Shown one piece after another: positions 38,996-47,503 of a stretch of 64,000 nucleotides of DNA. The first letter of the stretch is position 1. Each line of letters opens with the position of its first letter. The notes under the pieces are model-generated. The model did not search any database, had not been told where the DNA came from, and worked only from the letters and a program-made list of their open reading frames with translations. Position numbers and translations under genes: made by a program. Location of the stretch: contig DASUQI010000041.1 of assembly GCA_036280655.1 (NCBI GenBank), positions 157,910-221,909 of the forward strand. The letters are read 5' to 3'. This DNA comes from DASSJM01 sp036280655 (lineage in GTDB: Bacteria > Actinomycetota > UBA4738 > HRBIN12).

Positions 38996-39178
38996 ATGAG
39001 CACCTGCATCTACGGTCCACCACAGAAGGGACGACAGGTCGAGACCTATCCCGAGAAGCGAACGTGTTCGGCAGACGGGTACTCGTCCCGACTTTCCATC
39101 TACAACCCGTCGCAGCAGTTCTGCTGGCTCCACGAATGGGTCGGTCCGAAACGTGGCGTTTCACCCACACGTTCCTAA
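38996..39178 (+). CDS. Small Cys-containing hypothetical protein
   Basis: A 60-residue ORF with TCIYGPP, KRTCSADG and FCWLHEWVG; three Cys and one His could bind metal. It starts 13 bases after the previous small gene, with GGCGGGG as a weak ribosome site. No family recognised. The tight spacing with both neighbours is the main support. Confidence 0.4.
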   Translation: MSTCIYGPPQKGRQVETYPEKRTCSADGYSSRLSIYNPSQQFCWLHEWVGPKRGVSPTRS

Positions 39179-39206
39179 ACCCCATGTCCGGGAAGGGACT
39201 TCGCCG

Positions 39207-39392
39207 ATGAACGTTAGAGCATCTGTCGCAAAGCTCAATTCACTCTGTTCGCGATGTGGCCACTCGGAGTTCGTGCATAGCGAGCGCCAGGCACATTCCT
39301 GCCTCTTCAAGAGGTGTACTTGCCGGCTGCTCTATCCCATGCATGAGTTGCTCATCCGCGAGCCAGCGACGCACGACGTGCCGAACTTCTGA
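39207..39392 (+). CDS. Zinc-knuckle small protein, family copy A
   Basis: A 61-residue protein with the motif CSRCGHSEFVHSERQAH..CLFKRCTCRLLYP: Cys-x2-Cys-x-His, His, then Cys-x4-Cys-x-Cys. The same pattern recurs at 57491-57679 and 61229-61399, and as a fragment near 62915. Such CxxCxH...CxC knuckles probably bind one zinc. ATG 39207 has GAAGGGA before it. Its last codons run into repeat copy 2, out of frame. Confidence 0.65.
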   Translation: MNVRASVAKLNSLCSRCGHSEFVHSERQAHSCLFKRCTCRLLYPMHELLIREPATHDVPNF

Positions 39393-39442
39393 TCGCCTGC
39401 GAGGAGAACCGGACGCTCCGGGCGGTGCTGGTCGGCATGAGG
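39375..39442 (+). repeat. Repeat family copy 2 (short)
   Basis: Carries the core that would read AELLIACEENRTLRAVLVGM in a frame other than the zinc-knuckle gene it overlaps. No start codon is associated with it. The conserved DNA and lost frame point to a decayed fusion or insertion. Confidence 0.7.
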
Positions 39443-39518
39443 ACCGGCCAGAGGCGGGAGGTATCGATTGGAGGGGTCCGAGGTTCGCTATGAGCCTGCG
39501 CGTCGTGGTTCGGCAGGC

Positions 39519-39794
39519 CTAGATTGAGTCCCCTCTCTGCCAAGTCTTCTCGGCGACATCGACCTCAGGAAGCCACTGGCCTTGCCACAGCTCAGCGATC
39601 CCGACATAGACGCGGGCCACTTCTCCCCACGGGAACACGTCCAAGTCTGGGGTCCTGTCGGCTGGGTCGCGTCGACGCAGCCGGATCTCAACAGCGTGAG
39701 GCAACAGGCTGACGTCCTCCGCGTCGGCAACTCGAACGCGCCCGTCGCGCAAGAACACCAACGCCTTTCGCTCTATCTGCTCGTCCTCGCCCAT
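39519..39794 (-). CDS. Small hypothetical protein
   Basis: A 91-residue protein of predicted beta-strands (ALVFLRDGRVRVADAEDV, AVEIRLRRRD, FPWGEVARVYVG). No Cys cluster, signal peptide or known motif. ATG 39794 is preferred; an upstream ATG at 39833 overlaps the preceding gene. Function unknown. Confidence 0.5.
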   Translation of the reverse strand: MGEDEQIERKALVFLRDGRVRVADAEDVSLLPHAVEIRLRRRDPADRTPDLDVFPWGEVARVYVGIAELWQGQWLPEVDVAEKTWQRGDSI

Positions 39795-39825
39795 CTTCTC
39801 CTCACGACCGGCTGTCCGGGCAGAT

Positions 39826-40185
39826 TCACTCAAGAGTGTAGTGATTCACCCACCAGTTCACGAAGTGCCTCACGCGGTCGGCATGTCGCATCTCGCGATA
39901 GCACCCCCGACAGAGGTCCCGCAGGGCGTAGCCGGACTGCTGGGCGCTGACTCGGCTGAGGTACCTGACTCGGAACTCGGCCAGTGGGGCCTCGGCCCCG
40001 TGGTGGCACTCGCACCCGCACGCGTTGCGCGGGCTCGGGTACTTCACCATCATGCCCGACCGCAGCAGGCGGAAGCCGCAGGCACAACGCCCGCCTACCC
40101 ACTCGTGCGTATGAGGCGGAGGGGCTAGGTACGCGGGGAAGGGCACAGGCGCCCGTTCGCGTAGTTCTCTCGGGTCGTGAGCCAT
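39826..40185 (-). CDS. Cys-rich hypothetical protein
   Basis: A 119-residue protein with HTHEWVGGRCACGFRLL, NACGCECHHG and LCRGCYREMRHADRVRHF: at least seven Cys with several His, suggesting two zinc sites. The end of the chain (FVNWWVNHYTLE) is hydrophobic. ATG 40185 is chosen on the MAHDPRELRER start. Precedes the small gene at 39519-39794 by 31 bases on the same strand, so the two may form a unit. Function unknown. Confidence 0.5.
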   Translation of the reverse strand: MAHDPRELRERAPVPFPAYLAPPPHTHEWVGGRCACGFRLLRSGMMVKYPSPRNACGCECHHGAEAPLAEFRVRYLSRVSAQQSGYALRDLCRGCYREMRHADRVRHFVNWWVNHYTLE

Positions 40186-40242
40186 CTCATCTATCGCGTT
40201 TCGCCGTTTCGGATGTGTATCGGCTAGGACACTGGGTCTTGA

Positions 40243-40412
40243 CTTCCGGCCGCCAGTCGCTCCGACTCCTCCACGTCCTGATGCACCCCGACCGTGCCGA
40301 TGCATCGGCTCCTACTGGGGAACCCAAAGACACGCACGTTCGCCGAACTGCTGATCGTCTGCGAGGACGACAGGACGCTCGGGGCGGTGCTGGTCGGGAT
40401 GTTGCGGAGGGC
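40243..40412 (+). repeat. Repeat family copy 3 (frame-broken)
   Basis: The DNA matches copy 1 from LLHVLM through the core; the core would read FAELLIVCEDDRTLGAVLVGMLRR. Deletions in the middle shift frame several times, so no intact ORF spans it. Confidence 0.65.
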
Positions 40413-40430
40413 AAGCGCCGGGGGTCCTTC

Positions 40431-40754
40431 CTAGGACTGACTCTCTCCGTCGAACACCCATGCCTCGGGCTGTTGAGTCATGTACCCCAGGATGCGACGG
40501 AGTGACCGTGACGCGTTCAGCAGGACGACGGGGCGCCCTGTCGTTTCGAAGGTCTTGACGAGACAATGCATGGCACTGGTATCCAGGAAGGTGAGTTCAG
40601 CCAGGTCGAGAACGATCGGTTGCCCGGGGACCACGACCTCGTCGATCTTGTCCTGGAGCTGTTGGATGGTCGCGACGTCGAGTTCGCCCGTGAGCACCAA
40701 GGCTCCCGTCGAGTCGGAGCGCACCGTGAACATGTCCTGCCTAGAGATCGACAT
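40431..40754 (-). CDS. Anti-sigma factor antagonist (STAS domain)
   Basis: A 107-residue STAS protein like SpoIIAA/RsbV. The phosphorylatable Ser is Ser60 in LTFLDTSAMHCL. In partner switching the unphosphorylated form binds the anti-sigma kinase and frees a sigma factor. It overlaps the upstream RsbW-like gene by 14 bases, so the pair is translated together. No sigma factor gene is next to it. Confidence 0.9.
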   Translation of the reverse strand: MSISRQDMFTVRSDSTGALVLTGELDVATIQQLQDKIDEVVVPGQPIVLDLAELTFLDTSAMHCLVKTFETTGRPVVLLNASRSLRRILGYMTQQPEAWVFDGESQS

Positions 40755-41136
40755 CGCTCCCTCCTATCGCAACCAGCTCGAACCAGACCTTCTTACCGGC
40801 CTCATCAGGCTCGACGCCCCAGGCGCTGGCAACCCCATCCACCAGCCTCAGACCCTGACCGCTCCCGGCTCGGGTGCTGGTCGTCTGCGGCTGAGGGTCG
40901 AACATCGGGCCTTCGTCAACGACCTCCACTCGGACGAGCTTGTTCCTCCTGACGCGCACGATCACCGCCTGTGTCCCGCGGGCATGTCTGATCGCGTTCG
41001 TCACGACCTCTGTCGTCAGCAGTTTGGCATCGAGCAGGATCGGTTCCGGCAGGTCGGGCGCAACGGCCTCCAGTACGGCTCTAGCCACGGCCACCGCGGT
41101 CGGTTCGGCCGGGAGTCGAAATTCAAAGGTCCTCAT
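40741..41136 (-). CDS. RsbW-like anti-sigma serine kinase (HATPase_c)
   Basis: A 131-residue GHKL ATPase with N-box TTEVVTNAIRHARGT, G1 EVVDEGPMFDP and G2 GSGQGLRLVDGVASAWG. Such proteins bind a sigma factor and phosphorylate their STAS partner, here encoded just downstream. The end ..KVWFEL is typical of actinobacterial members. GGGAGG-like ribosome site upstream of ATG 41136. Confidence 0.88.
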   Translation of the reverse strand: MRTFEFRLPAEPTAVAVARAVLEAVAPDLPEPILLDAKLLTTEVVTNAIRHARGTQAVIVRVRRNKLVRVEVVDEGPMFDPQPQTTSTRAGSGQGLRLVDGVASAWGVEPDEAGKKVWFELVAIGGSDVDL

Positions 41137-41202
41137 TCCTCCCGGTCATACCCATCTTCCCCGCTACCCGTAAACGGGAGAGCGAACGGACCTAGCTGGT
41201 CT

Positions 41203-41529
41203 CTAGCGTCTGGGGTCCGTTCGGACGGCTATGTCCTCGGGCGTTCCCCCGCGCTTCGCGACGATGAGGAATCCGTCGCTCTCCTCGACGACATCCTCGA
41301 CCTCAGAGATGAGATGCGCCGGCAGGATGACGAACTGGCGAGGATCGCTTCGAACTCGCTCGTACACAGGCCTGGTGGTTGCCAAGACTCGTTCGCAGTC
41401 CTCCAGGCCGCATTCGCACAGCACGTGGATGAAGGTGCTGGCGGGGCGGGTGTCCGCCTCCTCAATCGACTCGTTGATCGCCCTCGCAGCCACCTCGTTC
41501 TGAGCGACCCGCTCCTCGCGAAACCTCAC
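41203..41529 (-). CDS. Small conserved protein with a CECG motif, linked to the anti-sigma genes
   Basis: A 108-residue protein. It starts NEVAARAINESIEEAD, has CECGLEDCERVL in the middle, then YERVRSDPRQFVILPAHLISEVEDVVEESDGFLIVAKR and ends in DPRR. This layout (acidic helix, CEC.. C, VRxxPxxFvv.pgHe, E..VVE) is common in small actinobacterial proteins of unknown function. It precedes the RsbW-like and STAS genes on the same strand (66-base gap). Three Cys suggest metal or redox sensing, which is a guess. Confidence 0.7.
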   Translation of the reverse strand: MRFREERVAQNEVAARAINESIEEADTRPASTFIHVLCECGLEDCERVLATTRPVYERVRSDPRQFVILPAHLISEVEDVVEESDGFLIVAKRGGTPEDIAVRTDPRR

Positions 41530-41601
41530 CTTCGAAGCATATTGGGGTTCTGGATTCTGGGGTTCTGGGGAGCCCGGCGCCCGCGACCGCCCGAGGAAGG
41601 T

Positions 41602-41970
41602 GGAGGAGTCGGCCTGTACGCCGGATCCTGTGCCGGGCCTCGCGGCCCGGCGGCGACCATCTGTCTGAGCGCCCTCTCGAGCGCCCCGGGGCCGAAACCC
41701 TCGTGCGGCCTACCCGGGAGCTCGGGCGGGCAGCCCTCGAACGCTCCCTGCTTGGCCTAGCTCCGGGTGGGGCTTGCCGATCCGGGCCGGTCACCCGGCC
41801 CGCTGGTGAGCTCTTACCTCACCGTTTCACCCTTACCGCTCGCGCGGCGGTCTGTTCTCTGTGGCGCTTTCCGCGGGTCGCCCCGCCTGGGTGTTACCCA
41901 GCACCCTGCCCTGCGGAGTCCGGACGTTCCTCGAGCGTCGCCGCCCGCGGTCGCCCGGCCGGCTCCTCCG
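41602..41970 (-). ncRNA. rnpB: RNase P RNA (bacterial class A)
   Basis: The minus strand holds the conserved RNase P RNA core: GAGGAACGTCCGGACTCC near the 5' end, then GGTAACACCCAGGC, GGAAAGCGCCACAGAGAAC, CAGACCGCC, and GGTAAGGGTGAAACGGTG. Helix P1 closes the molecule: GGAGGAG at the 5' end pairs with CTCCTCC at 41602-41608. A TATACT box (41976-41981) lies 5 bases before the 5' end. With protein RnpA it cleaves 5' leaders from pre-tRNAs. Ends are accurate to a few bases. Confidence 0.95.
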
Positions 41971-42018
41971 CGACCAGTATAGGGACAGACCACGGGCCGC
42001 CGTATCATCGGCTCGTCC

Positions 42019-42951
42019 ATGCGCCGCTCCCGACTCGTCGTGCTCGTCGTCCCGCTGGTCCTCGCCGCGACGGCCTGCTCGGCCGAGTCGCAGGGGCCGA
42101 TGGCCCCGATCGCGCCGGCGCAGCTCACCCCCGGGCCCGCCCTGGACGCCTCGGCAGCGCGCCAGACGGTGGTGGACTTCGTCGAGGCCTATCGGGCGTC
42201 GCCGGAGCAGGGCGTCGGCCCGCTGTTCGGGCTCGTCGCAGGCGAGGAGCTCGCGGAGTGGGCGCGCTGGCTCGACGTCCAGCACCGCGAGTTCGACGGC
42301 GAGATCGCGGGGATCTCGGACGTCCGCGACGTCGAGTTCGTGGGCTCCATCACGGCGCGGCGCACCTCGGCGGCGCAGGTCGGCCTGTCGGCCTCCGTGA
42401 CGTTCACGTTCGCGCCGGTCGGCGACGACCCGATCGAGCTCGTTCGCGTGCTCGACGGCCCGGTGACCCTCGTCCGTGCGGACGTCGGCGACTTCCGGGT
42501 GCTGGACCTACTGCGCAACGGCGTCCCGATGTCCGACGGGATCGAGCCGTTCACGGGCGAGCGTCGTTCGAAGGACGGCGTAACGGTTCGTCTCGAATCG
42601 CTCTTCATGTTCTCGCCCCTGTGGCAGTTCAACGTCACGGTCTCGAACACGACCGACGAGGACGCAGTGCTCGACCCGGCCGGCGCGGCCCTGTTCGTCG
42701 AGCGCGGCGACGGGTTCGACCGCGTCGACGGCACCCTCACGAACTCGCTCACGATCGTCCCGGCAGGGACGACGATCGACGGCCTGATGGTGTTCGACGA
42801 GCAAGCCAGCGCCGAGGGTCGGGTGCTCTCGCTCGTCTACGGCAGCGGGCCGGAGCGGCGGGTGTTCGAGTTCCCGCTCGGCGACCTCGTCACCGCGGTT
42901 CCTCCTCCGCCTCCCACAGGCGAGGACTCGGAGGCGGGCGCTCCCAGCTAG
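42019..42951 (+). CDS. Putative lipoprotein
   Basis: A 310-residue exported protein. Signal peptide and lipobox VLAATACSAES (Cys near residue 20), a first domain of about 140 residues (VVDFVEAYRASPEQGVGPLFGL), then a beta-sandwich-like half (WQFNVTVSNTTDEDAVLDPAGAALFVERGDGF ... VPAGTTIDGLMVF) resembling DUF4352/telobox-type extracellular folds. ATG 42019 is 10 bases after TATCAT (42003-42008). Divergent from rnpB. Its last 62 bases overlap the convergent RNase H gene. Confidence 0.7.
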   Translation: MRRSRLVVLVVPLVLAATACSAESQGPMAPIAPAQLTPGPALDASAARQTVVDFVEAYRASPEQGVGPLFGLVAGEELAEWARWLDVQHREFDGEIAGISDVRDVEFVGSITARRTSAAQVGLSASVTFTFAPVGDDPIELVRVLDGPVTLVRADVGDFRVLDLLRNGVPMSDGIEPFTGERRSKDGVTVRLESLFMFSPLWQFNVTVSNTTDEDAVLDPAGAALFVERGDGFDRVDGTLTNSLTIVPAGTTIDGLMVFDEQASAEGRVLSLVYGSGPERRVFEFPLGDLVTAVPPPPPTGEDSEAGAPS

Positions 42952-43357
42952 CGCCCTCCCCCGCCAGCCACTCGTCGACCCCCGCGTTGGCCAGCCGGTC
43001 GGCCTCGACGTTGCGTTCGCGGCGGACGTGCTCGTAGGCGATGCGCTCGAACGCGGACGCGACCGATCGCACCTCCTTGTGGAGCCGCTGGAGGGTCGGG
43101 TTCTTCACCTTGAAGCGGCCCGCGAGCTGCTCGATCAGGAGGCGGCTGTCCGAGCGCAGGACGATCTCCTTCGCCCCGAGCTCCCTCGCGCGCTCGAGGC
43201 CGCGGAGCGCCGCGGTGTACTCGGCGACATTGTTCGTCGCGACGCCGATGCCCTCGGCGATCTCGTCGAGCACCTGGCCGTCCTCGTTGGCGATCACGAC
43301 GCCGACGCCAGCGGGCCCGGGGTTCCCCCGCGCGGCGCCGTCGCAGTGCAGGATCAG
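42890..43357 (-). CDS. Ribonuclease H-like protein, apparently starting at CTG
   Basis: A 155-residue RNase HI-type protein. All four acidic residues are present: Asp in LHCDGAARGNPGP, Glu in NNVAEYTAALRGLE, Asp in VLRSDSRLLIEQL and Asp in RNVEADRLANAG. The first of these lies upstream of the first ATG/GTG/TTG of the frame (GTG 43297), and the frame closes at an upstream stop. The only sensible start is CTG 43357, which overlaps the stop of the zinc-ribbon gene (CTGA) and gives LILHCDGAARGNPGP, the normal N-terminus. It degrades the RNA of RNA-DNA hybrids. Confidence 0.85.
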   Translation of the reverse strand: MILHCDGAARGNPGPAGVGVVIANEDGQVLDEIAEGIGVATNNVAEYTAALRGLERARELGAKEIVLRSDSRLLIEQLAGRFKVKNPTLQRLHKEVRSVASAFERIAYEHVRRERNVEADRLANAGVDEWLAGEGASWERPPPSPRLWEAEEEPR

Positions 43358-44064
43358 GCGAAGACCACGATCCGCCGGCAGTATTCACACCTCTTCACGC
43401 CGTCGGTGCGCTTGAGCCGGTCGAGCTCGACCGCCGAGAGCTTCTCGTGACAGGCCTGGCAGACGCCGTCGACGATCGCCGCGGCGCCGACGCCGTGCTT
43501 CTGCCGCCGCAGGTCCTCGTAGAGCTCGAGCAGCTCCTCGTCCACCTCGGGCACGATCGCAGCACGCTCGTCACGCCGTGCGGTCAGCTCGGTCTCGATC
43601 CCCTCCTGCTCGCGGACCGAATCGCCCCCGAGCGCGTCCACGCGGGCGCGCGCCTCCTGGACCTCCGTGTCGGCCGCGGTCCCCCGGGTGTCGAGGTCCT
43701 CGCGCCGCAGCATCTGTTCGAGGAGCTCGTCCTCGGCCCGCGAGCGGCGCTCCTTCAGGGCGGCGATCTCGTGCTGGAGGGCCTCGAGTTCCTTCGCGTT
43801 GGCGATCGAACCGTCGTACATCCGCTTCTCCTCGGCGGCGAGCTTGAGGTTCATCGACTCGATCTGGTGCTCGAGCCGCCGGGACTCGCTCGTGACGGCG
43901 TCGGAGGCGAGGCGGATCTCGCCGAGGCGCGCCTCCGCCTCCTCCATCTCCTTGCGCGCGGCGGAGAGCTCCTCCCCCGCCTCGAGCTGCCCGCGGCGCT
44001 GTTCGAGCCGATCGATCGCGGTGTCGATCGCCTGGAGGTCGAGCAGCCGGTCCATGCCCCGCAT
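43354..44064 (-). CDS. Coiled-coil C4-type zinc-ribbon protein (CT398-like)
   Basis: A 236-residue protein: a long antiparallel coiled coil (residues 1-185) and a C-terminal zinc ribbon with CQACH and CEYC. This is the CT398/zf-RING_7 group, found next to RNase H-like genes in many Actinomycetota; a nucleic-acid role is presumed. ATG 44064 follows TACCCT (44074-44079) by 9 bases; ATG 44055 is an alternative. It is translationally linked to the RNase H gene. Confidence 0.88.
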   Translation of the reverse strand: MRGMDRLLDLQAIDTAIDRLEQRRGQLEAGEELSAARKEMEEAEARLGEIRLASDAVTSESRRLEHQIESMNLKLAAEEKRMYDGSIANAKELEALQHEIAALKERRSRAEDELLEQMLRREDLDTRGTAADTEVQEARARVDALGGDSVREQEGIETELTARRDERAAIVPEVDEELLELYEDLRRQKHGVGAAAIVDGVCQACHEKLSAVELDRLKRTDGVKRCEYCRRIVVFA

Positions 44065-44093
44065 CGGAGCGCAAGGGTAGCCGATGCCGCCGG

Positions 44094-45071
44094 CTAGACG
44101 AGCGTGAGTTGCTGCGGCGGCGGGTCGCCGCGTCTCCGCCCCCTCGAGAACCTGGCGGGGGGCTCGCCGGTCGAGCGCACGCCGCCGAGTCCGCGCACGA
44201 TGCTCGAGACGCGCCGGCCGAGCGCCTCCTGCTCACCTTTCGGGGCATACGGCCGTCGGTACAGCTCCTCGTAGCGGCCCACGAGCTCCGGGTAGTTGTC
44301 CTCGAGCCACGGCAGGAACTCCTCGCGCACGCCGGGCCGCAGGTGGAGAAGGATCGGGGAGACGTGGGTGGCGCCGGCGTCGATCGCGGCGGCGACCACC
44401 TCGCGGAGCTGCCGGGGGTCGTCCGTGATGCCCGGCAGGATCGGCGCCATGAGGACCCCGCAGGGGATCCCCGCCTCGTTCAGGGCGCGGACCGCGTCGA
44501 TCCGCTTGCGCGGGTGCGGCGTCCCGGGCTCGCTTCGTTTCCACGCATCCTCGTCGAGCGTCCCGATCGAGAACGCCGTCGACACGTCGGTGACGCGCGC
44601 GGCCTCGACGAGCAAATCGACGTCGCGGAGGATCAGCGTCCCCTTCGTCAGGACCGAGAACGGGTTCCGATAGTCGGTGAGCGCGCGGATGATCCCGGTC
44701 ATCAGGCGGTACCGTCCCTCGGCCCGCTGATAGGGATCGGTGTTCGTCCCCATCGCGATGCCGTCGCCCTTCCACCGCTTGGCGGCGAGCTGGCGACGCA
44801 GGACGTCCGGTGCGTTCACCTTCACGACGATCTTGGTCTCGAAGTCGCGGCCGGCGCTCATGTCGAGGAACGTGTGGGTGGGCCGGGCGAAGCAATATGT
44901 GCAGGAATGGGTGCATCCTCTATACGGGTTGACCGAGTACTTGAACGGCAGGTAGTTGCCAGGGACCGGGTTGATGATCGTCTTGCACTCGGCCTCGATG
45001 AACTCGATCCCACGGAACTCCGGCGTGTCGAACCGCCGCCTCGCGATCTCGAACAGTTGCTCGGGGGCCAT
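44094..45071 (-). CDS. Radical SAM protein, Rv2578c family
   Basis: A 325-residue radical SAM protein with the cluster motif CTHSCTYCFARPTHTFLD, preceded by INPVPGNYLPFKYSVNPYRG as in the Rv2578c/SplB-like group. GTNTDPYQRAEGRYRLTRGI-type sequence follows, here GTNTDPYQRAEGRYRLMTGI. Function of the group is not established; some are annotated as DNA-repair photolyase-like. ATG 45071 (start MAPEQLFE) is exactly 6 bases after TATCGT, so I prefer it to ATG 45089. The tail is Arg/Pro-rich. Confidence 0.88.
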   Translation of the reverse strand: MAPEQLFEIARRRFDTPEFRGIEFIEAECKTIINPVPGNYLPFKYSVNPYRGCTHSCTYCFARPTHTFLDMSAGRDFETKIVVKVNAPDVLRRQLAAKRWKGDGIAMGTNTDPYQRAEGRYRLMTGIIRALTDYRNPFSVLTKGTLILRDVDLLVEAARVTDVSTAFSIGTLDEDAWKRSEPGTPHPRKRIDAVRALNEAGIPCGVLMAPILPGITDDPRQLREVVAAAIDAGATHVSPILLHLRPGVREEFLPWLEDNYPELVGRYEELYRRPYAPKGEQEALGRRVSSIVRGLGGVRSTGEPPARFSRGRRRGDPPPQQLTLV

Positions 45072-45171
45072 CGACCCACGATAGAACATACGTTCGATTC
45101 GGGCAATCCCCTCTCGCCGGTCCTAGCTTCGCGCATGTCGACTCGCCGGCCGGACGTTTGAGGGTGTGTTC

Positions 45172-45590
45172 TCGAGCCCGATGTTACGAGCCAGGGAGAC
45201 CGCCCGGATTGCGGGTTTCGGCGACCGCGACGTCGTCCGGCACGAGCTCCGCGAATACGACTACGGCCACTACGACGGCCTCACGACCGCGCAGATCTGG
45301 CAGGTACAGTCCGCGTGAGAGCTGTTCCGCGACGGGGTGTCCGGCCGGCGAGACGCCGGACGCGATGTTGGATGAGGTGGACGCGCTCCTGGCCGAGATC
45401 AGCTCGCACGATGGCGACGTGCTGCTGTTCGGCCACGGGCACTGCTTCCGCTCGGTCGGCGCCCGCTTCCTCGGCCTCTCGATCCAGGCGGCGACCGGGC
45501 TGCGGCTCGACGCCGGGACGCTGTCGATCCTGTCGGACGGGCGCGACGGCCCCTCGCTCGTGCTGTGGAACCGGCACGTCCCGCCGCGCG
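45172..45590 (+). pseudogene. Histidine phosphatase (phosphoglycerate mutase-like) remnant
   Basis: The sequence begins inside the family at SSPMLRARETARIAGFGDRDVV, then LREYDYGHYDGLTTAQIW. The catalytic N-terminus (LVRHGET) is missing. An in-frame TGA at 45316-45318 and a one-base shift soon after (ELFRDG to CPAGETPDAMLDEVDALL) break the rest. The second catalytic His survives in FGHGHCFRSVGARFL, and the end reads LDAGTLSILSDGRDGPSLVLWN. So it is truncated at the 5' end and doubly broken; clearly inactive. Confidence 0.82.
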
Positions 45591-45666
45591 CCGCGATCAT
45601 CGCGGACATCGCCACGGCGATCGCCCACCCTGAGCGGCGGCCGTTCGGCTGCCCTAGGATGCACGC

Positions 45667-45954
45667 GTGGGCTGCCTGTTCGCGGTGTTCGCGCTCATCA
45701 CGCCGCGGTTCATCCTGTTCATCCTGTGGCTGTTCACCGATTACCTGAACACCGCGATCTCGAGCGGCTGGCTCGGACTCCTCGGGTTCTTCTTCCTGCC
45801 GACGACGACGATCGCCTACGCGATCGCGAGGAACGAGTTCACGACGATCACGGGCGGCATCGAGGCGGCGGGGATCCTCGTCATCGTGCTCGGCGTCGTG
45901 ATCGACGTGGGCCTGCTCGGCGGCTCTGGCCGCGGCGTGGGCAAGCGCGGCTGA
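45667..45954 (+). CDS. Small three-helix membrane protein
   Basis: A 95-residue protein with three hydrophobic helices (about residues 3-22, 33-52 and 66-84) and a short Arg/Gly tail. Conserved features include FTDYLNTA between helices and LLGFFFLPTTTIAYA. Function unknown. GTG 45667 is exactly 6 bases after TAGGAT (45655-45660). Confidence 0.72.
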   Translation: MGCLFAVFALITPRFILFILWLFTDYLNTAISSGWLGLLGFFFLPTTTIAYAIARNEFTTITGGIEAAGILVIVLGVVIDVGLLGGSGRGVGKRG

Positions 45955-45970
45955 GCCGCCGCGGTAGGGC

Positions 45971-47503
45971 GTGAGCCGGCTCCCGGCGTTCGAGCACGAG
46001 GAAGCGACGATCGCCGAGTTCGGGTCGGCCGTGGCGTCGGGCGCGCTCACGTCGCGGGCGATCACGCAGGCCTACCTCGAACGCATCGAGGCAGTCGACG
46101 CGCGCCTCGGGTCGGTCCTCGAGACGAACCCCGACGCCCTCGAGATCGCCGACGCGCTCGACGCTGAGCGCCGCTCGACCGGGCCGCGCGGCCCGCTGCA
46201 TGGGATCCCCGTGCTCGTGAAGGACAACGTCGACACCGCCGACCGGATGAAGACCACGGCCGGGTCGTTCGCGCTCGGCGACGCGACGCCCGTCCGCGAC
46301 GCGTTCCTCGTTCGGCGGCTCCGCGAGGCGGGCGCCGTCGTCCTCGGGAAGGCGAGCCTGTCGGAGTGGGCGAACTTCCGCTCCACTCGCTCCTCGAGCG
46401 GTTGGAGCGCCCGTGGCGGGCAGTGCCGCAACCCGTACGCGCTCGATCGGAGCCCCTGCGGCTCGAGCTCGGGATCGGGCGTCGCCGTCGCGGCGAACCT
46501 GTGCGCGGTCGCGGTCGGCACGGAGACCGACGGCTCGATCGTCTGCCCCGCTTCGGTGAACGGCATCGTGGGGATCAAGCCGACGGTCGGGCTGGTGAGT
46601 CGGTCCGGCGTGATCCCCGTCGCGCACTCGCAGGACACCGCGGGACCGATGGCGAGGACCGTCGCTGACGCCGCGGCGCTGCTATCGGTGCTCGCCGGCG
46701 TGGACGCCGACGACGACGCCACGATCGGCGTGCGGATCGAGGGAGACTACACGGCGTTCGTCGGCACGGACGGGCTCCGGGGGACGAGGATCGGCGTGGC
46801 GCGGCACCTCGCGGGATTCAGCGACCGCGTGGATCGCGTGTTCGACGACGCGATCAACGTCCTGCGGTCGCTCGGCGCCGAGCTGATCGACCCCGTCGAG
46901 ATCGCTCACGTGTCCGAGCTCGAGGAGCCGGAGCTCGAGGTGCTGCTGTACGAGTTCAAGGCCGACGTCGAGGCCTACCTCGCGACGCTCCCGGCCGAGC
47001 AGCCGTCCCGGACGCTCGCCGACCTGATCGCGTTCAACGCCGAGAACGCGGACGTCGAGATGCCGCACTTCGCGCAGGAGCACTTCGAGCACGCGAACGA
47101 GAAGGGACCGCTCACCGAGCCCGCGTACCTCGAGGCGCTCGCGACGTGCCGGCGGCTCTCGCGCGACGAGGGCCTCGACTTTGTGTTCGACGAGCACCGG
47201 GTCGACGCGATCGTCGCGCCCTCGAACGCGCCGGCGTGGCTGACCGACTACGCGAACGGCGACCACCATGTCGGCGGCAACTCGACGCCTCCGGCGGTTG
47301 CGGGCTACCCGAACGTGACCGTGCCGGCCGGGTTCGCGTTCGATCTTCCGCTCGGGATCTCGTTCATCGGCAGACCGTGGACCGAGCGCACGTTGATCCG
47401 GCTCGCAAGCGCGTTCGAGCACGCGATGGGCCATCGCAGGCCGCCGGACCTGCGACCGAGGGTGGGCGCTGAAGGACTCGAACCTTCGACCGCTCGCTTG
47501 TAA
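45971..47503 (+). CDS. Amidase (amidase signature family)
   Basis: A 510-residue AS-family amidase. Catalytic triad: Lys in PVLVKDNVDTADRM, cis-Ser in CGSSSGSGVAVAANL and nucleophilic Ser in GTETDGSIVCPAS. It hydrolyses an unknown amide; closest in style to the GatA-like/aryl amidases with LxDIxxxNA. The frame has no stop before it enters the tRNA-Val gene on the other strand: its last residues (AEGLEPSTARL) are the translated tRNA complement and end at 47503. Length before the tRNA is normal (about 497). Confidence 0.9.
   Translation: MSRLPAFEHEEATIAEFGSAVASGALTSRAITQAYLERIEAVDARLGSVLETNPDALEIADALDAERRSTGPRGPLHGIPVLVKDNVDTADRMKTTAGSFALGDATPVRDAFLVRRLREAGAVVLGKASLSEWANFRSTRSSSGWSARGGQCRNPYALDRSPCGSSSGSGVAVAANLCAVAVGTETDGSIVCPASVNGIVGIKPTVGLVSRSGVIPVAHSQDTAGPMARTVADAAALLSVLAGVDADDDATIGVRIEGDYTAFVGTDGLRGTRIGVARHLAGFSDRVDRVFDDAINVLRSLGAELIDPVEIAHVSELEEPELEVLLYEFKADVEAYLATLPAEQPSRTLADLIAFNAENADVEMPHFAQEHFEHANEKGPLTEPAYLEALATCRRLSRDEGLDFVFDEHRVDAIVAPSNAPAWLTDYANGDHHVGGNSTPPAVAGYPNVTVPAGFAFDLPLGISFIGRPWTERTLIRLASAFEHAMGHRRPPDLRPRVGAEGLEPSTARL

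Noticed and set aside
37753..41600. CRISPR array or phage origin for the accessory tract
   Set aside because: Repeat copies are irregularly spaced, on both strands and coding-like; no cas, integrase or structural phage genes are seen.
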